Origin: JAOPZW01 sp963806015 | Lineage (GTDB): Bacteria; Actinomycetota; Thermoleophilia; Solirubrobacterales; Solirubrobacteraceae | Direction: 5' to 3' | DNA: 64,000 bases | Assembly: GCA_963806015.1 (NCBI GenBank) | Contig: CAWDWM010000010.1 | Location: 372,001 to 436,000 of the forward strand | In this document: one piece after another, positions 1 to 8,085 of the stretch | Layout: each line of letters opens with the position of its first letter | Position numbering within the stretch: the stretch's first letter is position 1 | Program-made: the position numbers and the translations under genes | Notes under the pieces: generated by a model | What the model was told of the DNA's origin: nothing | Database searches by the model: none | The model's input: the letters and a program-made list of their open reading frames with translations, nothing else

Positions 1-1947
1 AAGACCGGCCTCAACGCCATGATCACGGCGCTCGCGGCCGCGCCGGGCAGCTTCCCCAAGACGGCGATCGTCACGTTCGACGACGCGGCGACGATCAACG
101 CGGTCAGCCGTGATCCCGACCGGCTGCGCAGCGTCATCGCCGGGCTCACCACCCACAGCACCCCCGACTGCCCGGAGGGCTCCAACGCGGCGCTGATGAC
201 CGCCGGGCGGCTGCTCGGCAGCGGCGGGCGGGCGCTCCTCGTGACCGACGCCGACAGCCATCCGACCGGACCGACGCGGGCGGACGTCGATGAGCTCTAC
301 GCGTCGAAGGGCGCGCGGCTGTCCGTGCTGCTCTCCGGCAGCTGTCCGCCCGCGCCCGCGGCGGCGGCCGCCCGTGCAGCGGCACCGCGCCTCGCCCTGC
401 CGGCGACGACCCTCGAGCAGTTCGCCGGCGCGGGGGCGGACCCCGACGCGGCGAAGCCGGCCGCCGTCCTGGGCGCCGAGAACTCGGTGCGGACCTTCAG
501 CGAGGAGAGCCTCTTCTCCGGCGGCCTGTTCAGCTTCCAGCCCGAGATCAAGACGGCGACGGCCGATGCGAACGCGCGCTACTCCAACACGCTGGCCAAC
601 ATCGCCATCTCGGCGGCGATACCGGCGGTCGCCGCGGTCAATCCGTCGGCGGCGCCGCAGGGCACGACGCTCGACGTCGAGCTGAGCGGGTCCAGGACGG
701 GCTTCCGCGCGGGGAGCGCGGTCGCGGTCGCCGGCTCGGGGGTGTCGGTGACCGCGACCGACGTCCTGTCGCCGACCCGCATCAACGTCCGGTTGACGGT
801 CGCGCCGAACGCCCCGAGCGGCTTCCGTGACGTGACCGTCAGCACCGACCGCGGCGATGGCTCGATCGAGACGGCGACCGGGCTCGGGGCCCTCCAGGTG
901 GGCGCCGCCCCGTCGGTGGCAACGGTGCTGTCCGTCACGCCGTCGACGGTCGCCGTCGGCACGACGCGCGACGTGAAGATCTCCGGTGGGCTGACCCACT
1001 TCGACGCGAGCAGCGTCGCCGCGTTCGGCGCCGGGGTGACGGTCAACCATGTGACGGTCGGCTCGCCGACGTCCGCGGTGGCCAACGTCACCGTCGCCCC
1101 GGGCGCCGCGGTCGGCCTGCGCGACGTGACGGTGCAGACCGGCGCCGAGGTCGCGCGCGAGAACGTGCCGGGGCCGCTGCTCGTCAGCGCCGCGCCGCCG
1201 GCGGTCGCGCGGCTGACGAGCGCGAGCCCGAGCGCCGGCGTGCGCGGGTCGACCGTCGACGTGGCGCTCACGGGCGCCGACACGACGTTCCTGAGCGGGA
1301 CGTCGCTGGCCTCCGTCAGCGGCGCCGGAGTGCAGGTGCTCTCGACGACCGTGAGCAGCCCGACCGCGGCCGTCGCGCGCCTGCGGATCGCCGGCGACGC
1401 GCCGCTGGGCTTCCGCGACCTCAAGGTCACCACGGGCGCGCAGGACGCCGCGCTGCTCGACGGTTTCGAGGTCAGGCCCGTGGCGCCGGCGCCCGCCCCG
1501 CCGCCGCCGGCCCCCAGCGCGGGCGCCGGCGCGTCCAGCAGCCCCCGGCCGGGCACGTGCGCCGACCGCGCGCGGCCGAGCGCCGCGCTCCTGCCGGGCA
1601 AGCAGGGCGTCCGCAGCACGCACGGCAAGCTCAGCCTGCGCGGGCGCGCGAGCGACCGTGGCTGCGTGGCGGCGATCTCGGTCGCGGGCGCGGTCGCGCG
1701 CGTCGAGGTGGCGATCTCCCGGGCCGCGAGCCGGAAGCGGTGCCGCTTCGTGGCCGCCGCCGGCCGCCTGACCAGCGCCCGCAGCTGCTCGAAGCCGGTC
1801 TGGCTCAAGGCGAAGGGCACGACGCGGTGGAGCCTCAGTCTCAAGCGCCGCCTGCCGCGGGGGACCTACAGGATCCAGGTGCGCGCCCGCGACGCGGCGG
1901 GCAACCGGCAGGCCGCGGTCGCGAAGCGGACGCAGCGAGTGAGCTGA
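1..1947 (+). CDS. VWA-like protein with Ig/IPT-like repeats, 5' truncated by window edge
   Basis: The frame is open from base 1 through the first ATG at 19, so the real start lies outside the window. Residues 1-110 look like the second half of a von Willebrand A fold (a TAIVTFDDAA strand, then GRALLVTDADSHPTG). From about residue 190 to 480 there are three repeats of about 90 residues, each with a V-x-P-S core, a TTxDVxLSG-type strand and an ending like GFRDVTVxT; these resemble IPT/TIG or other Ig-like folds. A proline-rich linker (about 485-505) leads to a C-terminal beta domain with paired cysteines. Probably a secreted or surface protein; the N-terminal export signal cannot be seen. Its exact function is unknown. 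Confidence 0.75.
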   Translation, partial: KTGLNAMITALAAAPGSFPKTAIVTFDDAATINAVSRDPDRLRSVIAGLTTHSTPDCPEGSNAALMTAGRLLGSGGRALLVTDADSHPTGPTRADVDELYASKGARLSVLLSGSCPPAPAAAAARAAAPRLALPATTLEQFAGAGADPDAAKPAAVLGAENSVRTFSEESLFSGGLFSFQPEIKTATADANARYSNTLANIAISAAIPAVAAVNPSAAPQGTTLDVELSGSRTGFRAGSAVAVAGSGVSVTATDVLSPTRINVRLTVAPNAPSGFRDVTVSTDRGDGSIETATGLGALQVGAAPSVATVLSVTPSTVAVGTTRDVKISGGLTHFDASSVAAFGAGVTVNHVTVGSPTSAVANVTVAPGAAVGLRDVTVQTGAEVARENVPGPLLVSAAPPAVARLTSASPSAGVRGSTVDVALTGADTTFLSGTSLASVSGAGVQVLSTTVSSPTAAVARLRIAGDAPLGFRDLKVTTGAQDAALLDGFEVRPVAPAPAPPPPAPSAGAGASSSPRPGTCADRARPSAALLPGKQGVRSTHGKLSLRGRASDRGCVAAISVAGAVARVEVAISRAASRKRCRFVAAAGRLTSARSCSKPVWLKAKGTTRWSLSLKRRLPRGTYRIQVRARDAAGNRQAAVAKRTQRVS

Positions 1948-1972
1948 TGGCGGGGTCGTTAGGGTCCGCGCC

Positions 1973-2344
1973 ATGGCGCAACAGCCCAGGCTCATCGTCC
2001 AGGTGGCGCGCGGCGGCGCGGTCGCGCGCCGGTTGAGCGCGCAGGCGCCGCCCAGCGTGGCCGCCGGGGAGGTCGTGGTCGAGGTCGGCCCGGCCGACGC
2101 CCAGGGTCATCTCGAGCCGCCGGCGGCGGGCCACGTCATCGTCTCGGTGCCCTCGCCCGAGACGCTGGTGCGCGAGGCTGCCGAGGTTCGCAGCGCGCTG
2201 GCCGGTGCGGGGACCGGCGTCGAGCCGCTCGTCGTCGTCGTGGAGGCCGGCGAGGAGCTGCGCGATGACGAGCTGGCGGCGATCCTCGACGCCGCCGCGC
2301 ACGCGCCGCGGCCGGTCATCCTGCGCATCCTGCGCGACGGCTGA
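1973..2344 (+). CDS. Conserved-looking hypothetical protein, 123 aa
   Basis: I do not recognise this protein. It starts 25 bases after the preceding stop and may be cotranscribed with it. Only a weak purine stretch lies upstream of the ATG. It is soluble, acidic and rich in Ala, Val and Glu, with alternating beta (VIVSVPSPETL, PLVVVVEAG) and alpha (LVREAAEVRSALAGAG, LRDDELAAILDAAAHA) segments, which suggests a small alpha/beta fold. No catalytic motif or membrane segment is visible. Its third-position GC matches the neighbours, so it is probably a real gene. Confidence 0.55.
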   Translation: MAQQPRLIVQVARGGAVARRLSAQAPPSVAAGEVVVEVGPADAQGHLEPPAAGHVIVSVPSPETLVREAAEVRSALAGAGTGVEPLVVVVEAGEELRDDELAAILDAAAHAPRPVILRILRDG

Positions 2345-2625
2345 TCACCCGCCGCCGGCCGGCTCGAGCTCGCGCTCGACCTCGTCCACGCGGTCGAGGT
2401 GCAGCTCGAGCAGGTCCCCGATGTCGTCGCGCAGGGTGCATGCTCTCGCGCGTCGCCGCCTCGCCGACGAGATCGGCGACGAGCAGGCGCAGCATGGCCT
2501 CGCTCTTGAGCGCGGTGAAGTGCACGGGCGTGCGTGCCCACTCCGCCAGCGCGTCGAGGCCCTTGTCGGTGAGCGTGTAGATGGTCCGCTCCCGGGTCTG
2601 GCCCGGCTCCTTGCGCGCCTCCAGA
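2345..2625 (-). pseudogene. PadR-family regulator remnant (C-terminal half, frameshifted)
   Basis: Read leftwards from 2625 the sequence gives the wing and C-terminal region of a PadR repressor (RTIYTLTDKGLDALAEWA, then FTALKSEAMLRLLVADLVG). Around 2437 the frame shifts; the next frame continues in a helical tail (LRDDIGDLLELHLDRVDEVE) and ends at a TGA at 2345. The N-terminal winged helix is absent. The fragment stops abruptly where the rightward MFS fragment begins, so one deletion probably removed both 5' ends and the shared promoter of a divergent regulator/efflux pair. Confidence 0.7.
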
Positions 2626-2626
2626 T

Positions 2627-2842
2627 ATGTGGCTCTACATGACGCTCTACCTGCAGCAGATCCTGGGGCTGTCAGCGATCGAGGCCGGGCTCGTGTACCT
2701 GCCCGGGACGCTGCTGAACTTCTTCGTCGCGGGCGCCACGGCGTCCGTCGGGCAGAGGGTCTCGGCGGCGCTGGTGGCGGCGGGCCTGGCGCTGATCGGC
2801 GCCGGCCAGGCGCTGTTGACGATCGTGGGGACGCACCGTCGC
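2627..2842 (+). pseudogene. MFS drug-efflux (DHA2-type) internal fragment
   Basis: About 70 codons encode two to three hydrophobic helices typical of the second half of DHA2/EmrB-QacA transporters (LYLQQILGLSAIEAGLVYLP, then a glycine-rich helix). Such proteins normally have 14 helices and about 500 residues, and this piece lacks both ends. Past about 2842 the frame is lost; another frame gives a short similar stretch (ALGALIQAGLNSI) and then nothing. The left end abuts the PadR remnant exactly. Not expected to be functional. Confidence 0.7.
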
Positions 2843-2924
2843 GGCGCTCGGCGCGCTGATCCAGGCGGGCCTGAACAGCATCACCGAGGGGACGGAGCTG
2901 CGGTGTCCGGGGCGCGAGTGGTGC

Positions 2925-2978
2925 GCGCCGAACGTCGGTTTTCACCCCTCAGGAGGGGGCAGGACCGACGTTCGGCGC
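2925..2978. terminator. Nested inverted repeat, probable bidirectional terminator
   Basis: GCGCCGAACGTCGGT (2925-2939) is followed 24 bases later by its exact reverse complement (2964-2978). Inside the loop, CCCCTC and GAGGGG form a second stem. The element lies between the dead rightward MFS fragment and the 3' end of the leftward LAL regulator, where a two-way terminator is expected. There is no T-tract, as is usual in such GC-rich genomes. A protein-binding or mobile-element end is an alternative. Confidence 0.55.
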
Positions 2979-3103
2979 CGCGGCCGACAACGCGCCACTG
3001 GCGGCGAGTGCCGGCGCCAGCCCCAGGCGCGGCCGCAGGCGTCCCTCCCCGCACGACTCCGTCCTCGATGACGCCGTTCCGGGCCCGGCCAACGCGTGGC
3101 TCC

Positions 3104-5710
3104 TCAGGCGGCGTCGCGCAGCCGCGTCGACGGGCCGAGCAGATGCAGCTCGCGCGCGCGGTCGATCGCGTCGCGCCGGCTGGCCACGCCGAGCTTGCGG
3201 TAGATCTGCTTGAGGTGCGTCTTGACGGTGTTGACCGAGACGTAGAGCTGGCGTGCGATCTCCCGGTTGGACATGATCGTCGGGAGGTAGCGCAGGATCG
3301 CGAGCTCACGCTCGGTCAGCCCGTCGGCGAGGAGCTGGGGGACGGCGCTTCCGGCCGCACCGCCCTCGAGCACCGTGACGAGCTCGGCCGCGAGCGCTCC
3401 GTGCGCCGTCACGCCGCGCATGTGGCGATGCAGGACGGCGAGCAGCCGCGGCCCCGCGCCGAGCAGGCAGCGGCGCAGGTCGTGACGCTGCGCGGCGTTC
3501 AGCGCGCGCTCGATCGCCGCCGCGGCGGCCTCGTGCTCGAGCAGCGCATCGCGGGCGACCGCTCGCAGCGCCTCGGCCTCGACGCGCACGGTCACGGGCG
3601 CGCCGGTCAGCGCTCGGTCCAGCAGGCACTCGCGCGCGGCCGCCGGGTCCTGCTCGAGCAGCAGTATCCGTGCGCGGAGGACCGCGAGCTCGGGCGCATC
3701 GGGCGGCGCGAGCGCCGCGCGCGCCTGTTCGCCCTCGCCCGATGCGAGGAGGACGCGCGCGTCGTGCGCGCGCAGGGCGCAGGACAGCGCGGGGGGCACC
3801 GGCTGCCCGCCGAGGCGGAAGTGCCCGACGCGCACGGCGATCGCCGCAGCGCTCGGCTGCCCGGCGTCGAGCAGGGCGCGCGAGCGCTCGAGCGCGAGCG
3901 CGAGGTGCAGGCCGCGCTCGGGACTGTCGCGCAGCGCGGCGTCCGCCACGTCGAGCGCGCGCTCGGCGCCGGCGACGTCGAGCCATTCGCGCCGCGCGAC
4001 GGCCAGCGCCAGGTGGGCCGGGGCGCAGGCCGGGCCCGAATCGTCCCCGGCGCCGGCGGCCAGGGCAAGGACCCCCTCGGCCTCCTCGGCGGCCTGGCGC
4101 ATGCGACCGTCGAGGGCCAGCGCCAGGGCGAGATGCCCGCGCGTGATGATCTGCAGGAAGGGCCGGCGCACCGCGACGGCGGCGGCGACCGCCGCCTCGA
4201 GCGCCTCGATCGCCTCGCCGTGGGGTGCGGCCCACAGCGCGCTGACGCCCAGGACGAGGAGCGCGAGTGCCTGGACCGCGGGGTCGTCGTCGGGCGCTCG
4301 GGTGAGCTCGCGCAGCGTCTGCAGCTCGGTCGCGACGTCGGCGCCCCGCAGACGGCGGTCGTACAGCCGCGCGGCGGCATGGAGCACCGCATACCGAGCG
4401 CCCGGATGGCTCGGCAACGAGGCCTCCGCGAGCCCGAGGAGCTCCTCGGCGCGCCCGAGCCGGCCGATGGCCAGGTGCCCCGCCACCCCGGCGAGGGCGA
4501 TCTCCGGGTCCGCGGCAAGGCGCTCGGGGGCGACGCGGTCGACGAGTTCGCAGACGGTGCCGAGCTCACCATCCAGCACGAGCTCGGTCCAACGATCGCG
4601 GACGATGCCCGCCACGAGGTCGGGGTCATCGGCCGCACGGGCGTGGCGCAGGGCCTCGCGCTCGCGGCCGTGGGCGGCCAGCCATGACGCGGCGCGGCGA
4701 TGGAGCGTTCGCCGCTCGCCGCCCCGCTGGGCACCCAGCTCGGCGCGCAGCAGTCCGCGCAGCAGCGGGTGGTAGCTGAACCAGCCTCCGGGGCCGCCGA
4801 GCGGGGCCACCATCGCGTTGCGCCGTACGAGGTCGGCCAGCCGGGCTGCGCCGTCACCGCCTTCGGTGAGCGCGTCGGCGAGGTCGCCGGTGAGGGCGTC
4901 CACGATGGACGTCCGCAGCAGGAAGGCGCGCAGGTCAGGGGGCTGGCGGTCCAGGAGCTCTTCGAGGAGGTAGTCGGCCACCGTCCGGTCCGACGCGGCG
5001 AGGGCGGCGACGTGCGCCTCGGGCTCCGGATGGTCGCGCAGCGAGAGCGCCGAAAGCCGCAGCGCCGCGGCCCAGCCCTCGGTGCGACGGCAGAGCATCG
5101 AGATCTCGTGCGCGTCCAGCGTCGCGCCCGCCTGCCTGAGCAGCGCAGCGGCCTCGTGCTCGCTGAAGGCCAGATGGCTCTGGCGGATCTCGCTCAGCCC
5201 GTCTGTGAGGCGCAGCCGCGGAAGCCGCAGCGGCGGGTCCTGGCGCGTCACGAGGACGAGCCGCAACGCCGGCGGTGCCTGCGCCAGCAGCCGATCGAGG
5301 TCGGCCGACACCTCGCGGCCGTCGACCTCGTGGAAGTCGTCGAGCACAAGGACCACGGGCTCCTCGCGCTTGGACAGCGTGTGGCACAGCCCGTCCAGCG
5401 TGGCCGACAGATCGCCGCGCCTGGGCACGGCGACATCGAGGCCGAGGGCCGCCGTCACGAGGCGCCAGAACCGGTGGCGGTCCGCGTCACCGTGGTCCAG
5501 TGACGCCCACGCCACCGGGCCCGGCGCCGCGCCATCGGCGACCCACGACGCGACCATGACCGTCTTGCCGGCCCCGGGCGGGGCGGACACCAGCGTGAGC
5601 CGGCCGGCGACTCCGGCCGACAGCGCCGCGTGCAGGCGCGGGCGGACCACCAGGTCGTTGGGCGGCGCAGGGGGCGCGAGCTTGGTCTCGGGAAGGTCGG
5701 CGTCGGTCAT
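3104..5710 (-). CDS. LAL (MalT-type) LuxR-family ATP-binding transcriptional regulator 1
   Basis: An 868-residue signal-transduction ATPase regulator. A Walker A motif (APPGAGKT, about residues 43-50) and Walker B (VVLVLDDFHEV, about 120) mark the NTPase. Leu/Ala-rich helical repeats of TPR type fill the middle, and the last 71 residues form a LuxR HTH (LTERELAILRYLP, NREIA, SVNTVKTHLKQIYRKL). MalT-like proteins activate transcription after binding ATP and an inducer. The ATG at 5710, preceded by GGAG, is preferred over an in-frame GTG at 5752. It has two paralogs in this window (25100-27757 and 28660-31383). It is a candidate activator of the TCACCC/GGGTGA arrays. Inducer unknown. Confidence 0.93.
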   Translation of the reverse strand: MTDADLPETKLAPPAPPNDLVVRPRLHAALSAGVAGRLTLVSAPPGAGKTVMVASWVADGAAPGPVAWASLDHGDADRHRFWRLVTAALGLDVAVPRRGDLSATLDGLCHTLSKREEPVVLVLDDFHEVDGREVSADLDRLLAQAPPALRLVLVTRQDPPLRLPRLRLTDGLSEIRQSHLAFSEHEAAALLRQAGATLDAHEISMLCRRTEGWAAALRLSALSLRDHPEPEAHVAALAASDRTVADYLLEELLDRQPPDLRAFLLRTSIVDALTGDLADALTEGGDGAARLADLVRRNAMVAPLGGPGGWFSYHPLLRGLLRAELGAQRGGERRTLHRRAASWLAAHGREREALRHARAADDPDLVAGIVRDRWTELVLDGELGTVCELVDRVAPERLAADPEIALAGVAGHLAIGRLGRAEELLGLAEASLPSHPGARYAVLHAAARLYDRRLRGADVATELQTLRELTRAPDDDPAVQALALLVLGVSALWAAPHGEAIEALEAAVAAAVAVRRPFLQIITRGHLALALALDGRMRQAAEEAEGVLALAAGAGDDSGPACAPAHLALAVARREWLDVAGAERALDVADAALRDSPERGLHLALALERSRALLDAGQPSAAAIAVRVGHFRLGGQPVPPALSCALRAHDARVLLASGEGEQARAALAPPDAPELAVLRARILLLEQDPAAARECLLDRALTGAPVTVRVEAEALRAVARDALLEHEAAAAAIERALNAAQRHDLRRCLLGAGPRLLAVLHRHMRGVTAHGALAAELVTVLEGGAAGSAVPQLLADGLTERELAILRYLPTIMSNREIARQLYVSVNTVKTHLKQIYRKLGVASRRDAIDRARELHLLGPSTRLRDAA

Positions 5711-5762
5711 CGCGGAGGGCACTCCGCGCGAACCTATCCGCGCCTGAGCCACGTCAGCGAGG

Positions 5763-5778
5763 GGACACGCATGTGTCC
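5763..5778. promoter_or_regulatory. Dyad GGACAC-N4-GTGTCC upstream of LAL regulator 1
   Basis: A perfect 6+6 bp inverted repeat with a 4-bp centre sits 53 bp upstream of the preferred LAL1 start (5710), in the 114-bp gap between that start and the end of the DUF7144 gene. It could be an operator for the regulator gene or a short terminator stem for the upstream transcript. It does not resemble the TCACCC arrays. Confidence 0.35.
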
Positions 5779-5824
5779 ATGGGGGAGGTCAGCATCCGCT
5801 CGCCGCCCCGGCGCCAGCGCGGCT

Positions 5825-6241
5825 TCAGGCCGTACGGCCCTGGCCGCCGTACACGGCCAGGCCGTACACGATCGCGACGTCCACGGCGAAGATGGCCAGC
5901 GACCAGAACGGATACGCGGGGATGGAGAGCAGCGCGGCGATCGAGCTCAGCCCGGCCGCGGCGATCCCGAACCAGCGCCCGAACTGGCCACCGCGCCAGA
6001 TCGAGAACGCGGCGAAGATCTGCACGACGCCGATGATGAGCGTGACCCAGCCCCAGGTGTTGAGGTTGCTGAGGATGTACTTCTGATCGTTGACGAAGAA
6101 CGACGAGTTACTGACCGCCGCGATCCCGTAGATCACGTTGAGCACGCCGACGATGACGATCATGATCCCGGCGAACAGGAGCCAGCCCGGCCCCGATTCC
6201 TCATAGGTCGGCGTGCGCATGCTGGGATCGAGACTGGACAT
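5825..6241 (-). CDS. DUF7144-type small integral membrane protein
   Basis: A 138-residue protein with four predicted membrane helices (residues about 20-42, 62-80, 88-107 and 112-130) and a short polar N-terminus. The helix pattern and the FVNDQKYILSNLNTWGW loop between helices 1 and 2 match the actinobacterial DUF7144 membrane family; the function is unknown. AAGGAG lies 6 bases before the ATG. It follows the carboxylate-amine ligase by 77 bases on the same strand and may be the last gene of an operon starting at the array at 7.99 kb. Confidence 0.8.
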   Translation of the reverse strand: MSSLDPSMRTPTYEESGPGWLLFAGIMIVIVGVLNVIYGIAAVSNSSFFVNDQKYILSNLNTWGWVTLIIGVVQIFAAFSIWRGGQFGRWFGIAAAGLSSIAALLSIPAYPFWSLAIFAVDVAIVYGLAVYGGQGRTA

Positions 6242-6318
6242 GGCTGCTCCTTACGCTTCGATGGCGACGGGCCGGCGTCGCTCGTGAGGACGATCGTGCC
6301 TGCCCGCTGGTGGAGTTG

Positions 6319-7512
6319 TCACGGCAGCGGGCAGGTCGGCGGGCCGGATGCAGGCACCACTCCTGAGCTCGCCCCGCCGGGGGTGCGGCCGCCGGCGTCC
6401 TCGAAGCGCTGCGCCAGCGCGCAGACCAACCCGGGGATCCCGCCGGCGGCGGCGCGCGCCTCCTGACGCGCCGCTTCCGGCGCCGCCACCAGCGCGGGGA
6501 CGGCGCCGAGCTCGTCAGCGGCGCCCAGGGCGTCGGCATGAGGCGCCGCCGCGGCGAGGACGTCGGCGAGCACGTCGGCGACCGGTACGCGGAGCGCATG
6601 CACCGGGTCGATGAGCTCGGCGGCCACGCCGTCGCGGGCGGCCAGGAAGCGGTTCTCGGCGAGCACCTCCTGGGCGTGGACGAGCTCGCGCGGCGCGTGG
6701 CCCTCCTCGAGCTCCAGTCTGGCCAGGGCCTGCACGAGCGCGCATAGTGCGGCCGTCATTCCGAGTCGCGGTTGCGCGTCCATGATGCGCACCTCGACGG
6801 TGCCGAACCGGGGCTGTGGCCGCACGTCCCACCAGAGGAAGGTCGGCTCCGGGATCGCTCCCGAGCGCAGGAGCAGCTCGACGGTGCCGACCCAGTCCTC
6901 GTAGTTCGCGAAGCGCCGCGGCAGCCCGGTGCGCGGGAAGGCCTGAAAGAGGATCGTGCGGTTGGAAGCCAACCCGGTCGCCCGGCCGCGCCACAGCGGC
7001 GAGCTGGCCGACAGCGCGAGGAGCAGCGGGAGGTGGGCGCGCAGGCGGTTCAGCAGCCGGATGGCGCTCTCGGGATCCGCCACGCCGATGTGCACGTGCA
7101 GGGCGAACGTCGGCTCGCGCCGGGCGATCCCGCGCATGGTGCGCTGCACCACCTGGTAGCGGCCCGCCGGCGAGACCTGCGCGTCCTCGGCCATCTCGCC
7201 GGGATGCATGCCCGCCGCGGCCACCTCGAGGCCGATGGCCCGCGCGTCGCGGGCCAGCCGCGCGCGCAGGCGGCCGAGCTCGGCCACCGCCCCGCCCACG
7301 GTGTCGTGGGGGGCGGTGGTCAGCTCGAGCGCCGCCTCGTGGGTCTCGGCCGAGCAGCTTCCCGCGAGGTCGTCGCTGAGTGCCGCCAGCAGCGCATCGG
7401 CGCGCTGGGACAGCGACCAGGTCTCGGGATCGAGGAGCATCACCTCCTCCTCGAGCCCCACCGTGTACGGGGTCGACGGCTGCCACGCCGCCCACTCGGG
7501 CTCTACCTCCAC
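6319..7512 (-). CDS. Carboxylate-amine ligase, YbdK/GCS2 glutamate-cysteine ligase family
   Basis: A 397-residue member of the glutamate-cysteine ligase type 2 family, which makes gamma-glutamyl or similar amide bonds with ATP. Family landmarks are the N-terminal VGLEEEVMLLDP (residues about 18-29), FALHVHIGV (about 137), WDVRPQPRFGTVEVRIMD (about 228) and a helical C-terminus. It lies between a SHOCT protein and DUF7144, spaced 26 and 77 bases. It could act in thiol metabolism or be one of the YbdK-like enzymes with uncertain substrate; the sequence does not decide. The Pro/Ala-rich C-terminal tail after about residue 370 is probably unstructured. Confidence 0.88.
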   Translation of the reverse strand: MEVEPEWAAWQPSTPYTVGLEEEVMLLDPETWSLSQRADALLAALSDDLAGSCSAETHEAALELTTAPHDTVGGAVAELGRLRARLARDARAIGLEVAAAGMHPGEMAEDAQVSPAGRYQVVQRTMRGIARREPTFALHVHIGVADPESAIRLLNRLRAHLPLLLALSASSPLWRGRATGLASNRTILFQAFPRTGLPRRFANYEDWVGTVELLLRSGAIPEPTFLWWDVRPQPRFGTVEVRIMDAQPRLGMTAALCALVQALARLELEEGHAPRELVHAQEVLAENRFLAARDGVAAELIDPVHALRVPVADVLADVLAAAAPHADALGAADELGAVPALVAAPEAARQEARAAAGGIPGLVCALAQRFEDAGGRTPGGASSGVVPASGPPTCPLP

Positions 7513-7538
7513 TGGATGCCCCCCAGGCGGGGCGCAGC

Positions 7539-7934
7539 CTAGGCCAGGGCCTTGGCCTTCAGAGCCTCGAACTCCGCCTGGTTGATCGCGCCGGTATCCA
7601 GCAGCTGCTTGGCCTTGTCGATCTCGGCCGCCGCACCGCCGCTGCCGGCCACCGACCTGACGTAGTCGTCCATCTGCGCGCGCTGGCCCTGGATGTCCTG
7701 GGCCCGGCGCCGCGCCATCCCGTCGCTGTTTGCGATCAGGTAGATGAGCGCGCCGAGGAACGGCAGGATGATCAGGAAGGCCGTCCAGGCGGCCTTACTC
7801 CAACCCGAGAGGTCATGCCGGCGAAAGACGTCGGTCAGGATCAGGATCATCATCCAGATCCAGATCACCCAGACGAAGAAGATGATCATCGACCACAGGA
7901 CGTCGAGGAACGGGTAGTCAGCGGCGATCGGCAT
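7539..7934 (-). CDS. PLDc_N/SHOCT-domain membrane protein
   Basis: A 131-residue protein with two N-terminal membrane helices (about 8-35 and 45-68) of the phospholipase-D-nuclease N-terminal type, a linker, and a C-terminal SHOCT motif (EIDKAKQLLDTGAINQAEFE, about 104-123). AAGGAG lies upstream of the ATG. It is the first gene of a probable leftward operon with the carboxylate-amine ligase and DUF7144, transcribed from the half-site array at 7994-8023. SHOCT proteins of this type are common in actinobacterial stress clusters; molecular role unknown. Confidence 0.85.
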   Translation of the reverse strand: MPIAADYPFLDVLWSMIIFFVWVIWIWMMILILTDVFRRHDLSGWSKAAWTAFLIILPFLGALIYLIANSDGMARRRAQDIQGQRAQMDDYVRSVAGSGGAAAEIDKAKQLLDTGAINQAEFEALKAKALA

Positions 7935-7977
7935 GTCGGCAGGCTCCTTTGGCGCGCAGTCGGCGAGGTGCCAGCAG

Positions 7978-8023
7978 ACCCTCGCGGCGAGCCGGGTGAG
8001 GCGTCCTCACCCTTCGCGGGTGA
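7978..8023 (-). promoter_or_regulatory. TCACCC/GGGTGA array 1 with -10 box, for the SHOCT operon
   Basis: On the plus strand: GGGTGA (7994-7999), 7 bp, TCACCC (8007-8012), 5 bp, GGGTGA (8018-8023). Read leftwards this is TCACCC-N5-GGGTGA-N7-TCACCC, followed after 10 bp by GAGGGT (7983-7978), a degenerate -10 (xANNNT). The geometry matches the other arrays in this window and points to the leftward SHOCT gene. Confidence 0.75.
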
Positions 8024-8085
8024 ACGGCTCGAGAGAACGTGTCGTGTGCTTGAGCGGGAATTGGCGGCGTGGGAGGGTGACGCCC

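Noticed and set aside
2340..2352. A TCACCC half-site downstream of the 123-residue protein
   Set aside because: It lies at the end of the PadR remnant without partner half-sites at 5 or 7 bp.
3300..4690. Long open frames on both strands opposite LAL regulator 1
   Set aside because: They are Arg/Ala/Pro-rich antisense shadows of a GC-rich gene; the LAL frame has clear domains.
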